Counted from the first letter of the stretch, positions 22,068 through 32,565 are shown. The stretch is DNA of 64,000 nucleotides from Folioceros fuciformis (GCA_049999805.1 JBNGIO010006336.1:221347-285346), one strand, 5' to 3'. The notes: generated by a model not told the origin, from the sequence alone. Numbers and translations: made by a program.

Positions 22068-22128
22068 ATCTGCGAGAAACGTAGAGGACTGACGAGTTTA
22101 CGAGATTTCGGTCTAAATACGTAGGGTC

Positions 22129-22139
22129 TAGGGTTTAGG
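22129..22139 (-). promoter_or_regulatory. Telo-box-like element upstream of RPL22
   Basis: On the minus strand this reads AAACCCTAGA, about 60-70 bases 5' of the eL22 start codon. AAACCCTA elements (telo-boxes) are well known in plant promoters of ribosomal protein and translation genes, where they are bound by telomere-repeat-binding factors. Position and gene class fit; activity is inferred. Confidence 0.5.
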
Positions 22140-23504
22140 TCTAGATATGGTCGTTGCTTTAGTCCTATTCAGACAAGGTCGTTGCCATTCAGGTTTATAC
22201 ACATACAGTACGTAGGACAGATTTCTAGACCAAGGCCGCGCGATGAGTGCCAGGCAGGGAAAAACCTGCTAAAACGCATGAGGCTGTTGATGGATTCAGA
22301 GAAAGCGTCTCAGAATTCGAGATTTGTGGCGGAGGCCACAGCCGGTATGGGCATGATTTGAGACGCAAAGGGATGACTTCCTGTCGGTAGGGGTGGCAGA
22401 TACATGGACGTTGTATGAAGTAGGCAATGATCTCGTGAAGGAGGTTGTGTTGCGCAATTCGGTTCTCCAGCGATTGCAACGAGGATGGAGAACCAGGTCA
22501 GGGATGGCGAGCATTCGCTGCACTTTTACTGGAGGATTTAGCTTAATCATGGCCCCGGACGAACGCCTTACTCTTGGATCAAGGGAAGGGTGAACTATGT
22601 ACTGAACTCCTCTACTCTGCAGGGCGGTACCGGTACGTCACGAGAACTCCAGCGTGGAGACAACTTGTGCATTCCTATGTTGCCTGTTACCTGGTGCTTG
22701 TCTGAATGACGAGGCTGACGGAAGGTGAGTTGAGAGAGCCGGAAAGGTTCCTCGATTGCCAGTTTTCATCTCTGGTGTTCCGCCCTTGATGGAGTTTCAG
22801 GCAGTAGGACACAGAAAAAGGCAGAGAGGTGACAAGGCCCACCGGGTGACATGAGATGTTGTTTAAAGCTTTTCCCGGCCCTGGTGGGCTTAGTGCGCAG
22901 CAACGGATTGGAGGCACCTGTGTTGTAGGTTGCCAACTTGCCATTCGAAGGTTCTTTAGAGCATCGAATGATCTGTATGGGAGTAGCAGAAAGATGAAAA
23001 CGAGACAGTTGATGCCACTACTTTATGAAGAATCTGCTGCGGTCCCCTCTGCTCCTTGGTCCATACATGCAATCTTGCCTCGTTCGACATTTGATTCACA
23101 CCTGGTGGGAGGAGAATCGAACGTGATCCCAGCCACGAACAGGCTTCCTTGTGCGCGCGGCAAGCACACACTGACTCTACTTTCCTCGTGCATCGCGGGG
23201 ACACCAGTTGGTACGTCCGGATGGCCGTTCAAGGCAGCCAATACACAGTCTACTTTCCTCTTGTATGGAACATGAATACGTCGGCTCGCGTCCGGTGACA
23301 CCGAACATCAATGGGTCACCTTCAGGCGAAACGGTCGATCACGTATACTCCTGCATTCCATAAACCATTCCGCCATGCTATTGTGCGCGTGTTCTAGCCA
23401 AGGTCCAACAGCCGGTTCTCGCTGTGGCCTCATTAGCGATTCCAGGATCACGTCCGTGTCCAAGAAACGACCATCTGTCCTTCCTTGTTCCTCCTGCTAA
23501 AAAG
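22140..23504. other. Intergenic stretch, no gene recognised
   Basis: Only short unrelated open frames are seen on both strands. The segment should contain the 5' flank of RPL22 and the 3' untranslated region of the large PPR gene that ends at 23505. I see no repeats, RNA genes or transposon motifs. Confidence 0.4.
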
Positions 23505-26500
23505 CTACTTTGGTCTGCCCCTACTCTGGCCATGCTTCTCATCACCAACCGTAAAACTATGCACGAGCCCATCCTTGTCTGCCCACGAGCTCTGACCTGG
23601 CTGCTTCCATGCACTGATTCTCTCTCTCATAGCCTGCACCTTCCGAGCCTGCTCCCACATCTGAGCACCAGTGAATATGTTTGACATCAACACGTACGCT
23701 GCAGCATCTTTGTCATCTATCTTGATTGCTTCATTGAAGGAATGGAGTCCCACCTCCACATTGCTCCACTTTCGACACGCACCCAACAGAGTGTGCCAAA
23801 CAGCTCTATTGGGCTGTAAAGGCATCGTCCTTACTACAGCAAGTGCCTCATACAAATGGCCTGCACGGCCCAGGAGATCTACCATGCATGTGTAGTGATC
23901 TTCTGTAGGAACAATGCCATTATCTCTGTTCATAGACTGAAAGAACTCCCACCCCTTGTGAACTAGTCCCGCATGACTGCACACCGTTAGTAGACTCAGA
24001 TAGGCGATACTGTCCAACGGTAGGCCATCAGCTTTCATTCTCTGAACCAAGTCAAAGACCACTTCACTGTCTCCCTGACAGGCGTATCCTGCAATCAGGG
24101 CATTCCAGACCACAAAGTCTTTTTCATGCAACACATCAAACACCTGCTGTGCATCGACCATGCTCCCGCACTTTCCGTACATGTTTATCAAACTGCCTGC
24201 CACAAACTGATCACCTTGAAGACCTTGCTCTACAATCTGTGCATGTAGTAGCCTTCCCAAATATAAAGCTGCCACATTTGCACATGCCTGCAGGAGGCAC
24301 ACATATGTTACAGAATCGGGTGCAGCTGCGCCTCCTTCCTGCATGGCACTAAAGAGGCGGAGTGCTTCGTGCTCCATCCTCTGCTGGCAATATCCTGCAA
24401 TCATGGCATTCCATGTCACTACATCTTTATGAGCGAGCCCATCAAACACCACCTTCGCATCTTCCAAGCTGCCACACTTTGCATACATGTTCACCAAACT
24501 GTTGGCTGCAAATACATCAGCTTGATGCCCTTGCTTTCTGATTTGGGCATGAAGCTGCTTCCCCTTCTCCAATGCCAGGGTGCCCACACTGGCACATGCC
24601 TGCAGAAGGCACACAAATGTCATGGTATCGGGTACAGCGACTCCTCCTTCTTGCATAGAATTATACAGAATGAGGGCTTCATGGCCCCTTCCCTGCTGAG
24701 AATATCCTGCTATCATGGCAGTCCACGTCACCACATTCTTGTCATCAAGTCTGTCAAAAAGTTTCTGTGCTTCGTCCAAGCTTCCACATTTCGCATACAT
24801 ATTCACCAAACTGCTGGCGACAAATACGTCAGCTTGGTGACCTCGTTCTCTGATTTCACAATGAAGTTGCTTCCCCTTCTCCAACGCAGAGGGACCAACA
24901 GATGCGCATGCCTGCAAGAGGCAAACAAATGTTACAGAATTGGGTATTGCCATGCCACCTGCTTCCATAGCACTGTAAAGGCGGAGGGCTTCCTGCCCCA
25001 TGCCCCGCTGGGAATATCCTGCTATCATGGCAGTCCAAATCACCACGTCTTTTTGACAAAGTCCGTCAAACAGTCGCTGGGCGTCTTCTAAGCTTCCGCA
25101 CTTTGCATACATGTTCACCAAACTGCTGGATACAAAAGCATCAGCTTGGTATCCTGCTTCCCTAATCTGTGCATGAAGCTGCTTGCCCTCCTCCAATGCC
25201 GAGGTGCCCACACTCGCACAAGCCTGCAGGAGGCACATAAAGGTCACAGAGTTGGGTACTGCTATGCCTTCATCTTGCATAGCACTGTAGACGTCAAGGG
25301 CTTCCAGCCCCTTACCCCGCTGGGAATATCCTGCTATCATGGCAGTCCACGTGACCACATTCTTTTGCTTAAGGCCATCAAACATCCTCTGGGCGTCTTC
25401 CAAGCTGCCACACTTTGCATACATGTTTACTAAACTGTTGGCTACGAAAACATCAGACTGATGTCCTTGTTCTCTAATCCGTGCATGAAGGTGCTTCCCC
25501 TTCTCCAATGCTGATATGCCGACACTTGCACATGCCTGCAAAAGGCACACGAATGTCACGGCATTGGGTACAGCATCACCTTCTTCTTCCATGGCACTGT
25601 AGAGCCGCAGGGCTTCTTGCCCCATGCCACGCTGAGAGTACCCTGCTATCATGGCAGTCCAGGTGACCACATCTTTCCGACCAAGTCCATCAAACAGCCT
25701 CTTGGCATCCTCCAAGCTGCCACACTTGGCATACATGTCCACCAAGCAGCTGTAAACAAACAGACCAGGCTCCACGCCAGTGGCCAACACAGCAGCGTGA
25801 ACCTCCTGCCCGGATTTCAAGTCTCCGCCCCTTGCACAAGCCTTCAGAACTGCTACAAACACGTAACTATCCGCCTTCACATCCGACCTGCACATCCGAC
25901 GATACAACGCTATGGCCTCCCTGGCTCGCCCCTGCTTCACATGCGCAGAAATAACGGAACTCCACATGAAAGCATCTGGCTTGTCAACCACTTCAAACAC
26001 ATCCATTGCGTCTTTCAACCTGCCATTAGAGGCGTACAACCGCAAAACAAAGTTGCACATGAACGTCTCCGCCTGGTACCCCATCCTCACCATCAAAGCA
26101 TGCATGCGGATGCCCAAAACAAGATCGTTCTCCAGTACACATTTCTTCAACACTTCGCAAAACAGTGATTTGGAGATACAACAGTCCTTCTGCACCAAAA
26201 CTCCCAGACCCTCAACAGCTTCAGCGAGGTGGCCATCACAACACAGCCTGTTCACCATCCCACCTGTCACAATGCCGTCGTCACCTGCAGGCCTGCCTGG
26301 TATCTCCGAATCCAGGGTAGCACGCTGCGCATCCACCCAGCCTAGCTGATACAAAGTGTTTAACCAGAGGACCTCCCGACACTGCCTCTGCCAGAAGTCG
26401 GGCACCCAAAGGCTTTCCCCACTTCGCCTGCTATCCAAACCAAGCGTGGGGTCCCGGTATCCACACACTCGTCCAGCAAAAAATCCTCTGGGACGGGCTG

Positions 26501-26720
26501 GCGTTGTTGTAGAACTGTTGCTGCACCTCCCGAGTTGGTTGTGCGCCCACACTTGGTTGCTCGGAGTACGGGGGCCGGGAGCTCTTCCTACACTCATTGC
26601 CAAACCATGACATTGTTGCGGCCAGGAAGAAGGTCCCCAAAACACGTCCGTATAGCTGGACAGAATTCCAATGCTCCAGACACCCATTCCTTGAAGCTGA
26701 ACACCTTCAAGATTTGACAT
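23505..26720 (-). CDS. PLS-class PPR protein with E/E+-type tail, no DYW domain
   Basis: Intronless, 1071 residues, ATG at 26720. The N-terminal ~130 residues are poorly structured and may carry an organelle targeting signal. After that come P-L-S triplets of about 103 residues. Six copies of the (V/I)NMYxKCGS-type S/P motif recur, with the middle blocks highly alike (VVTWTAMIAGYSQRG, FVCLLQACASVG, EKGKQLHAQIRE), indicating recent internal duplication. The E region includes DHYTCMVDLLGRAGHLYEAL and the PG-box area reads WKQPGQSSWADKDG, then FTVGDEKH, and stops after a few residues. The HxE and CxxC cytidine-deaminase motifs are therefore missing. Such proteins specify organellar RNA sites and usually need a DYW protein in trans for C-to-U editing. 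Confidence 0.93.
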   Translation of the reverse strand: MSNLEGVQLQGMGVWSIGILSSYTDVFWGPSSWPQQCHGLAMSVGRAPGPRTPSNQVWAHNQLGRCSNSSTTTPARPRGFFAGRVCGYRDPTLGLDSRRSGESLWVPDFWQRQCREVLWLNTLYQLGWVDAQRATLDSEIPGRPAGDDGIVTGGMVNRLCCDGHLAEAVEGLGVLVQKDCCISKSLFCEVLKKCVLENDLVLGIRMHALMVRMGYQAETFMCNFVLRLYASNGRLKDAMDVFEVVDKPDAFMWSSVISAHVKQGRAREAIALYRRMCRSDVKADSYVFVAVLKACARGGDLKSGQEVHAAVLATGVEPGLFVYSCLVDMYAKCGSLEDAKRLFDGLGRKDVVTWTAMIAGYSQRGMGQEALRLYSAMEEEGDAVPNAVTFVCLLQACASVGISALEKGKHLHARIREQGHQSDVFVANSLVNMYAKCGSLEDAQRMFDGLKQKNVVTWTAMIAGYSQRGKGLEALDVYSAMQDEGIAVPNSVTFMCLLQACASVGTSALEEGKQLHAQIREAGYQADAFVSSSLVNMYAKCGSLEDAQRLFDGLCQKDVVIWTAMIAGYSQRGMGQEALRLYSAMEAGGMAIPNSVTFVCLLQACASVGPSALEKGKQLHCEIRERGHQADVFVASSLVNMYAKCGSLDEAQKLFDRLDDKNVVTWTAMIAGYSQQGRGHEALILYNSMQEGGVAVPDTMTFVCLLQACASVGTLALEKGKQLHAQIRKQGHQADVFAANSLVNMYAKCGSLEDAKVVFDGLAHKDVVTWNAMIAGYCQQRMEHEALRLFSAMQEGGAAAPDSVTYVCLLQACANVAALYLGRLLHAQIVEQGLQGDQFVAGSLINMYGKCGSMVDAQQVFDVLHEKDFVVWNALIAGYACQGDSEVVFDLVQRMKADGLPLDSIAYLSLLTVCSHAGLVHKGWEFFQSMNRDNGIVPTEDHYTCMVDLLGRAGHLYEALAVVRTMPLQPNRAVWHTLLGACRKWSNVEVGLHSFNEAIKIDDKDAAAYVLMSNIFTGAQMWEQARKVQAMRERISAWKQPGQSSWADKDGLVHSFTVGDEKHGQSRGRPK

Positions 26721-27227
26721 CCCAGATCAATCATCCCGTTGGAGAGACCAGTCAGAACATAGCCTCATACATCTCTTGACAAATTGTTGAACTGTTTTTC
26801 AAAAATCAGTGGGAGAATGTCGGGTGCCAAGAGGTGATGACGAGGGAAATGCTCCATCTGAAAGGGTACGGTTAGACCGCTTGCCACCAACAAAGAAATC
26901 ACCATGGAGATTCCTTTCAGTGAGGAACAGCTAGCACACGAAGATTACCGAAACCCTCGGACAACAAGCTTGGTGGGCGGGAAAGATGTGAGCCTTCTTT
27001 ACGATGGAGTGAAGCATTTAGTCTGTTGCAAGGGAATAAGAGAGAGCTTGGAAGAGAAACTTCCTGGCAGCTCCTGGTCTGCCGGCTAAACCGAAATGAA
27101 CCAGATGAGCCTCTAACTTCAGTCCAGAAGCGTGCTGCTCCTAGATGTCATCGAACGGCATTACAAAGTCGATCGAGGCGATTCCTCTTGTCATTGCCGT
27201 CTGCTTCTTGATCGCAGCGCAAGCATC

Positions 27228-28631
27228 ATGGCTTCATTCAGTTCGGCGTCTGTGGCTTGCTACCATCTGCGTGCGGTCGTCGCATCATCCCGGAGAGAGC
27301 TTTCTGCTGTGGAGAATCGCGCGGGGCTGCGAATTGCGCCTCTGCAATTTGCAATGAAACCTCTCGAGGCCCTGATCAGACCAGTTTTTGGAGGCCCGAA
27401 GTCATGCGTGAGTGCGAGAGATAGCCCTGGTTCTTCCTTTCCCTCTGAGTCCCCTGCCCCAGTGGAAGAAGATGAGGTCAAGGAGGATGTGACGGCTGAA
27501 GGCCGGCCTGTCAGCCGCCTGTCGCAGGCGGATTTTGTGAAGGAGGCGGTTCGGAGGCTGTCGCAGGAGGATCTGGAGGTGGCAGTGCGCAAGTACAAAT
27601 TGGAGGACGAGCTGTTCGCGGAAGTGGATTATGCACAGGTGAATGCCTTCACTGATCGGGCCTTCAGTGGCAATCCGGCTGCCGTCTGCTATCTCCCCTA
27701 CGCCGACGACGCCCGATGGCTTCAGCTGATTGCGCGAGAATTCAATTTGTCGGAAACGGCCTTTGTTGTGAAGCGGCAAGGCTCGCAACCAGTGGAAGGG
27801 CAAGCGGACTTGGACGATCATGAGACTGAGGAGGAGCCCGCCGCTACGGAAGAAGTCACCGACTTTGATCTCCGGTGGTTCACGCCAAGAGTGGAAGTGG
27901 ACCTGTGCGGCCACGCTACCCTAGCTTCAGCTCACCTTCTGTTCGCTGCGGGCGTCGTGGAAGGCGACGTCATTCGCTTCCATACCAGATCAGGGATTCT
28001 ACAAGCCAGGAAGGTGCAGGGATACGACGAGTCGGTGGAACAAGGCAAGAAAAGACCTTCAGGCAAGGGCGTGGTGGAGCTGGACTTCCCTATTTCAACA
28101 GCAACACAAATCGTCGGCGATCAGGTGCGGAAGCTTGCCACCGCGCTGGGGCTTGAACAGCAGCAAGTGGTTTGGGCTGGAGCCACTAGTCTTGGTGATT
28201 TCCTTCTGGAACTAGCGTCCTGGGAGCACGTAGAGGGGGTAAAACCCGTGCTACATCTGCTGGACGACTTGCCCGGCCGGGGTGGAGTCGTGGTCACTTC
28301 CCGCGCCAAGCCCGGCAGCGGCTACGACATCGTCTCCCGCTTTTTCTGCCCTAAAGCTGGCATCGCTGAAGATCCTGTCACAGGCAGCGCGCATTGCACG
28401 CTGGGCTGGTACTGGTCCTCCAAGCTAGGCAAGAGCAGTCTGGAAGCCTACCAAGCGTCGGAGCGTGGCGGCTCCATTTCCGTCCGCGTGGACGAGCCGG
28501 CGGGGAGGGTGTTTCTCCGAGGGGCTGCTGTCTTGGTCATGGCTGGCGTGATTCTCAACCCTGTTACTCCGGGATCGGGATCGGGATCGGGATCAGGGCC
28601 GTCTGAAAGTGAGGATGACTTCCCCTCGTAG
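27228..28631 (+). CDS. PhzF/diaminopimelate-epimerase-fold protein, probably plastid-targeted
   Basis: I chose ATG 27228 over an upstream in-frame ATG at 27132. It opens MASFSSASVACYHLRAVVAS, a Ser/Ala/Arg-rich start like a chloroplast transit peptide. After an acidic, low-complexity linker and two amphipathic helices (LSQADFVKEAVRRL, LSQEDLEVAVRKY), the PhzF fold begins at about residue 145 (VNAFTDRAFSGNPAAVC). Visible signatures are FNLSETAFVV with the conserved catalytic glutamate, RWFTPRVEVDLCGHATLASA, and the second-half motif EDPVTGSAH. The domain pair is about 320 residues, the usual size. Members isomerise small acids, but plant substrates are mostly unknown, so I assign no reaction. 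The C-terminus ends in a Gly-Ser run encoded by a CGGGAT microsatellite. It is divergent from the PPR gene, with 507 bases between starts. Confidence 0.9.
   Translation: MASFSSASVACYHLRAVVASSRRELSAVENRAGLRIAPLQFAMKPLEALIRPVFGGPKSCVSARDSPGSSFPSESPAPVEEDEVKEDVTAEGRPVSRLSQADFVKEAVRRLSQEDLEVAVRKYKLEDELFAEVDYAQVNAFTDRAFSGNPAAVCYLPYADDARWLQLIAREFNLSETAFVVKRQGSQPVEGQADLDDHETEEEPAATEEVTDFDLRWFTPRVEVDLCGHATLASAHLLFAAGVVEGDVIRFHTRSGILQARKVQGYDESVEQGKKRPSGKGVVELDFPISTATQIVGDQVRKLATALGLEQQQVVWAGATSLGDFLLELASWEHVEGVKPVLHLLDDLPGRGGVVVTSRAKPGSGYDIVSRFFCPKAGIAEDPVTGSAHCTLGWYWSSKLGKSSLEAYQASERGGSISVRVDEPAGRVFLRGAAVLVMAGVILNPVTPGSGSGSGSGPSESEDDFPS
28571..28598. repeat. Hexanucleotide GGGATC microsatellite in coding sequence
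   Basis: Four units of CGGGAT encode the Gly-Ser run near the C-terminus of the PhzF-family protein. Such a tract is prone to length change but stays in frame. Confidence 0.85.
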
Positions 28632-28862
28632 ATTCTGGGATCCTATGTGAAGCCAAGCAATTTTGAATGTGGACGGTCTAGTGCGCTTTTACTTCTCCGA
28701 TTTGACTCTGTTCTCCTTTGAATCTGTTTCTTTCCCTAGTTGGGCGAGTCAATCCTCAGATTGAGTTGGATCTGAGAATGTTTCAAATTTTCAATCGAGA
28801 TGTCACATGATCCGAAACACGTTGAGGCAGCGCCTTGGTTGAAGAAAGTTTTATGATTCGCT

Positions 28863-28871
28863 AAACCCTAA
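28863..28871 (+). promoter_or_regulatory. Perfect telo-box upstream of ARPC5 copy B
   Basis: AAACCCTAA lies 192 bases 5' of the ARPC5 copy B start codon. The surrounding bases (GCTAAACCCTAAACTTCGT) align with the corresponding place upstream of copy A at 19741-19758, where the motif has changed to AAACCATGA. The element class is known in plant promoters; its activity here is inferred. Confidence 0.55.
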
Positions 28872-29062
28872 ACTTCGTCGAGACGGGAGCACGAGAGAGC
28901 TCGCACTGGAGGTGTTGATGCAGATCTCTCACGGCCATCCTGCGATGCGTTTGCCCTGTGCAAAGCATAACTGGAGAACATAGACCCCTTGGAAACTCTC
29001 CTCGCGACATTCTTGAGACACATCCCCCATCCGGATTCAACCCGTCTGCGCCTCAGCTTCAC

Positions 29063-29762
29063 ATGGCGGACGATGATGACGGCCATCTGGAGGCAGAGGC
29101 ATTTGTGGAGACGGAACGCGCAGAGGCGATCATCGACCGAATCGAGCACAAAACTCGCAGAGTGGAGCGATTCATACGATTGTGCGTACTTCCCAGCCTT
29201 TTTTGTGCCAGGATCAGTAGGCCGGCCCCTACTGACCTGAGATCGTGGTGTGGACAGGGCACAGTTCACTGAGGCGTTGAGCACGTCCTTGGAGGATCCT
29301 CCCACCAAGACGAGGGATGATTTGTGTAAGGTGAGAAACCTAAGTCTTTTTTGCGAAGCCCGTACTTAGACGCGGCAACGCCAGGTGTGACCACAAGGAA
29401 GCTGAATTTTGTCCCGTTGTGTTTGATGAACAGTCTGCGAATTGGTTGGTGGTCCATCGTGCATTGATGGCTGCCAAAGATGTGGATTCTCTGCTGGCTA
29501 ATCTGGACTCGGATTACTACGACATTCTGATGAAGTGAGTTTATGAATCGGAGGTCGTCTGAATTGTCTTTCCATGTGGATGTGTCCCATGGCGTGAGTT
29601 GTTATCGCCACTTTCTTGTGATGCAGGTATGTGTACAAAGGGCTGTCAACAGGTGACAGGCCAACTTGTGATCAGTGTCTCCGACTACATGAGAAGCTTG
29701 TAGAGAAGGCTGGGATGGGATGTATTATGCGTGCCCTCTGTGATACCGCTAATACTGTCTAG
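29063..29762 (+). CDS. ARPC5: Arp2/3 complex subunit 5 (p16/ARPC5), copy B
   Basis: Four exons, 29063-29181, 29259-29331, 29434-29534 and 29627-29762, have exactly the exon structure of copy A, with the third exon three bases shorter. The 142-residue product has AEAIIDRIEHKTRRVERF, KTRDDLCKSANWLVVHRAL, YYDILMKYVYKGLSTGDR, then PTCDQC, LHEKLVEKAGMGC and the NTV end. It keeps the conserved residues that copy A has lost, so it is probably the main functional gene. The protein caps one end of the Arp2/3 complex that nucleates branched actin under SCAR/WAVE control. Copy A lies 9.1 kb upstream in the same orientation. Its 3' end is only 168 bases from the thioesterase start. Confidence 0.95.
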
Positions 29763-29930
29763 GCTGAGATGGCAACAGCACGAGGAAACGGACCTGGTAG
29801 CAGCATACTTTAAGTCAGTAGACAGGAGGTTAACTTTGAAGGTTAAACAGAGCTGGTTTTTGAAGAAACTGCCTGCCAGGGGCCTTGCACAGCGGAATGT
29901 TGGCGCTCTGTTCTTGGATCTGTAAATCAT

Positions 29931-32337
29931 ATGTTCCAGAAGCAAGCCGACTTCGACATGGAAGGAATGAGCATGCCGTTTAACTGGCCGAAATGCGGCC
30001 CCGCACTCCCGTCTCCAAAGCAACCAGTGCCGGATGTCGATGTCTCTAGGTTGCACATGGCTCGGGCCATGCTGTCCCGATCTCTAGGTTCCTTGGAGCG
30101 GGAGAAGGTGTCCAACTGCATCCGGGACCTCCGCCTCTACAGTCTGTCCGGAATTCTTCCTCATAGTAGGTGTGGCTTCCCCGATGCTCGTCCTGCTGAT
30201 GAAAGCGCTGTGTCTGCGGATGGACACATTTTGGGAGCAGAGCGGGCAGATGCTTGCAACAATCTGCTGAGAAATCCACCCTCGCCTCAGATGCAAGACT
30301 CAGCGCTCACATTTGAAATTGCTAGAAATTGTTCCTCGTTTGGGGCGGATGTGATCCAGGAGTCCAAGGAGTCGCTAGGGGATGAACTCAGGGAAGAGGG
30401 AGAGGATTTCATTGCGAGTTCTGTGGTGCAATGCTCTCCTGATTGCCAGGGTCCGTGTCCTTCCGTGTCGGGGCCTCCGATAAGCTCGTCCTGGGAGAAT
30501 TCTTTCGTATTGGTGGACTCTGGCAAATCAGGTGCTGGGTTGAATGAGGGATTGCCATGCTGCGGGTCTCAATCCTTATGCAACAGGCCCACTTCCGAGC
30601 CAGGACCCTCGGTTTCGCGCAAGAGCGCGTGGAAAAATGCTTCTGCAGATGTCGGTGACTCGAAGGAGACAGACGAGGTCGTGGCAGAGGCTCGTCGTTG
30701 GGCAGAATCCGGCCACTCGTCTCGAAGAACTGGGGAAGCTTGCGGAGCAACAGCTTGCACGCAGCAGGTTGGGGTTGGGGCGCGCGATTGTGAACAGCTG
30801 GCTAGTGATCAGGAGAGGAGGGAACCTTCCTGGCACCGTGAGTCCGAACGGGTAGGAGGAGGCAAGGGGAACTTCCCTGCTGGTAGCAGAGGAAGGAAGA
30901 GAGATGCCCACTTCTATGAATTAAGGCATGGGAGGTTTTTGGAAGGGCGGCTAGTTTATAGGCAGACATTCGTGATCAGATCGTACGAAGTTGGAGTTGA
31001 TAAGACCGCATCCGTGGACACTTTGACAAATCTATTCCAGGTAACCATCGGCACTATGCAGGGGACAAGCCTTGGCTTTTCCTGTGTCAAACCGTAAGAG
31101 AGGCGGTAATGCCGCGTGCAGGAGGTGGCATTGAACCACGTGTGGCTGCTTGGCATTTCTGGAGACGGCTTTGGGGCCACAGTTGCTATGAACAACCACC
31201 GGTTGATTTGTGTTGTAACCAGAATGCATGTGGAAGTAGAACGGTACCCTTCGTGGTAGGCTTAGTTTGGCAGCAACGCTTTTGTGAGCATGCAAAGCAG
31301 CATGGATTGTTGTGCTCTCACAAACGTGCTCACTGTTAAGCAATTTTCAGGAACGAGCTGGTGGATATCGACTCCTGGTTGGCGCCAGATGGAAGGCATG
31401 GATTGCGTCGTGATTGGCTTGTCCGTGACCATAAGAATGGTCACATCCTTGCTCGAGCTACGAGGTGAGGCCAATTTGTTTGCAACTTTTGGGCTAGACT
31501 GACAAAATAGGGGAAGAGCTCATGACGAACTGGCGATTTCAGTACCTGGGTGATGATGAACAAAGACACGAGGAAGCTATCGAAAGTACCAAAGGATGTG
31601 AGGGCAGAAATTGCTCCTTATTTCGCAGACAGAGCAGTGTTTGCAGAGCCTCCACGACGAGTCGAGAAGATTCGTGAAGCAGCCCAGTTCACTCAATCTG
31701 GCCTGCGGGTACTTTGCTCTCGAGCCTTCTTTTTTCACATGTTCTTGGGCACCTTTCGCCTTACTGAAGATGGGTTTAGCCCTCGCTGATTCAAGACGTG
31801 CACAAATATGCAGCCTTGCAGACGGGACATGGATGCAAACCAGCACGTCAACAACGTAAAGTACATCGACTGGATAATGGAGGTAATTCGCTGATGTTAC
31901 GGCTGGTCGTACCATGTTCCAACGAACATCTTTCCAAGCTGTTGACCTGGGTGCAGAGTATCCCTGCCTCTATACTGGCGACCCACGAGCTGAGTAGCAT
32001 CACAATGGAGTACAGGCAAGAGTGTGGAAGAAACTACGTGGTTGAATCCTTGACCAACCCAGAGACCCAGCACCCCGCTTCGGAGTACACGCTGGTAATG
32101 ACTATAGGTAGCGGCCAGGTGAACATCTCCCCAGTCAGGCAGAACAAGAGTTTTGCCTACTCCTCTCGGCCCTTGTCTTTCGACGGAGCTCCGGCTAGCC
32201 CCGTTGACGCCAGCCTCGTCCCTCTGCAGTATACTCACATGCTTCGAACTGCGACGGACAATGCTGAACTTCTCCGGGGACGCACGACATGGAGACTCCG
32301 GAAGCGTGAACGACACCTTCCATCCACCTACATCTGA
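29931..32337 (+). CDS. FATA: Acyl-ACP thioesterase, FatA type, with long N-terminal extension
   Basis: Six exons: 29931-31040, 31122-31255, 31351-31464, 31543-31708, 31814-31882 and 31957-32337, about 657 residues. The hotdog thioesterase begins near residue 334 (GRFLEGRLVYRQTFVIRSYE) and continues with RMHVEVERYPSW, LRRDWLVRDH, the catalytic-region DANQHVNNVKYIDW (Asp, Asn and His present) and EYRQECGRN (Glu and Cys present). FatA releases oleate from acyl carrier protein in the plastid stroma. Typical plant FatA is about 360-390 residues with a 60-residue transit peptide. Here exon 1 adds about 330 residues with no stop, rich in Ser, Glu and Cys, unlike a transit peptide at its start (MFQKQADFDMEGM). 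The last in-frame Met before the enzyme is at 30291, so a short FatA cannot start from this exon unless spliced differently. Confidence 0.9.
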
Positions 32338-32565
32338 TGCTACCCACCTTGACTTCGATTCATACCCTCGGGATCCAATTTGACGTCGTTGGTAACTAGG
32401 TTTCATTGATGGGTCGTTGGACTACCAGTTCTATTCTCAGAGACCAAGTCCTTTGACTCCTCAGAAACTCAAAATCCAGGCCTGTCTCAGCGGTCAAGTC
32501 TTTTGGTCCACTGATGTGTGTATGCTATTTTGTGTATGCTAACCGCTTGTTTTCTCCATCTACAG

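Noticed and set aside
24369-25091. 240-residue plus-strand open frame
   Set aside because: It is antisense to the PPR repeats; its His/Cys-rich repetitive product mirrors the repeated PPR blocks.
28571-28598. GGGATC run as a possible frameshift or splice signal
   Set aside because: It is a simple hexanucleotide microsatellite in frame, encoding Gly-Ser, just before the stop of the PhzF-family gene.
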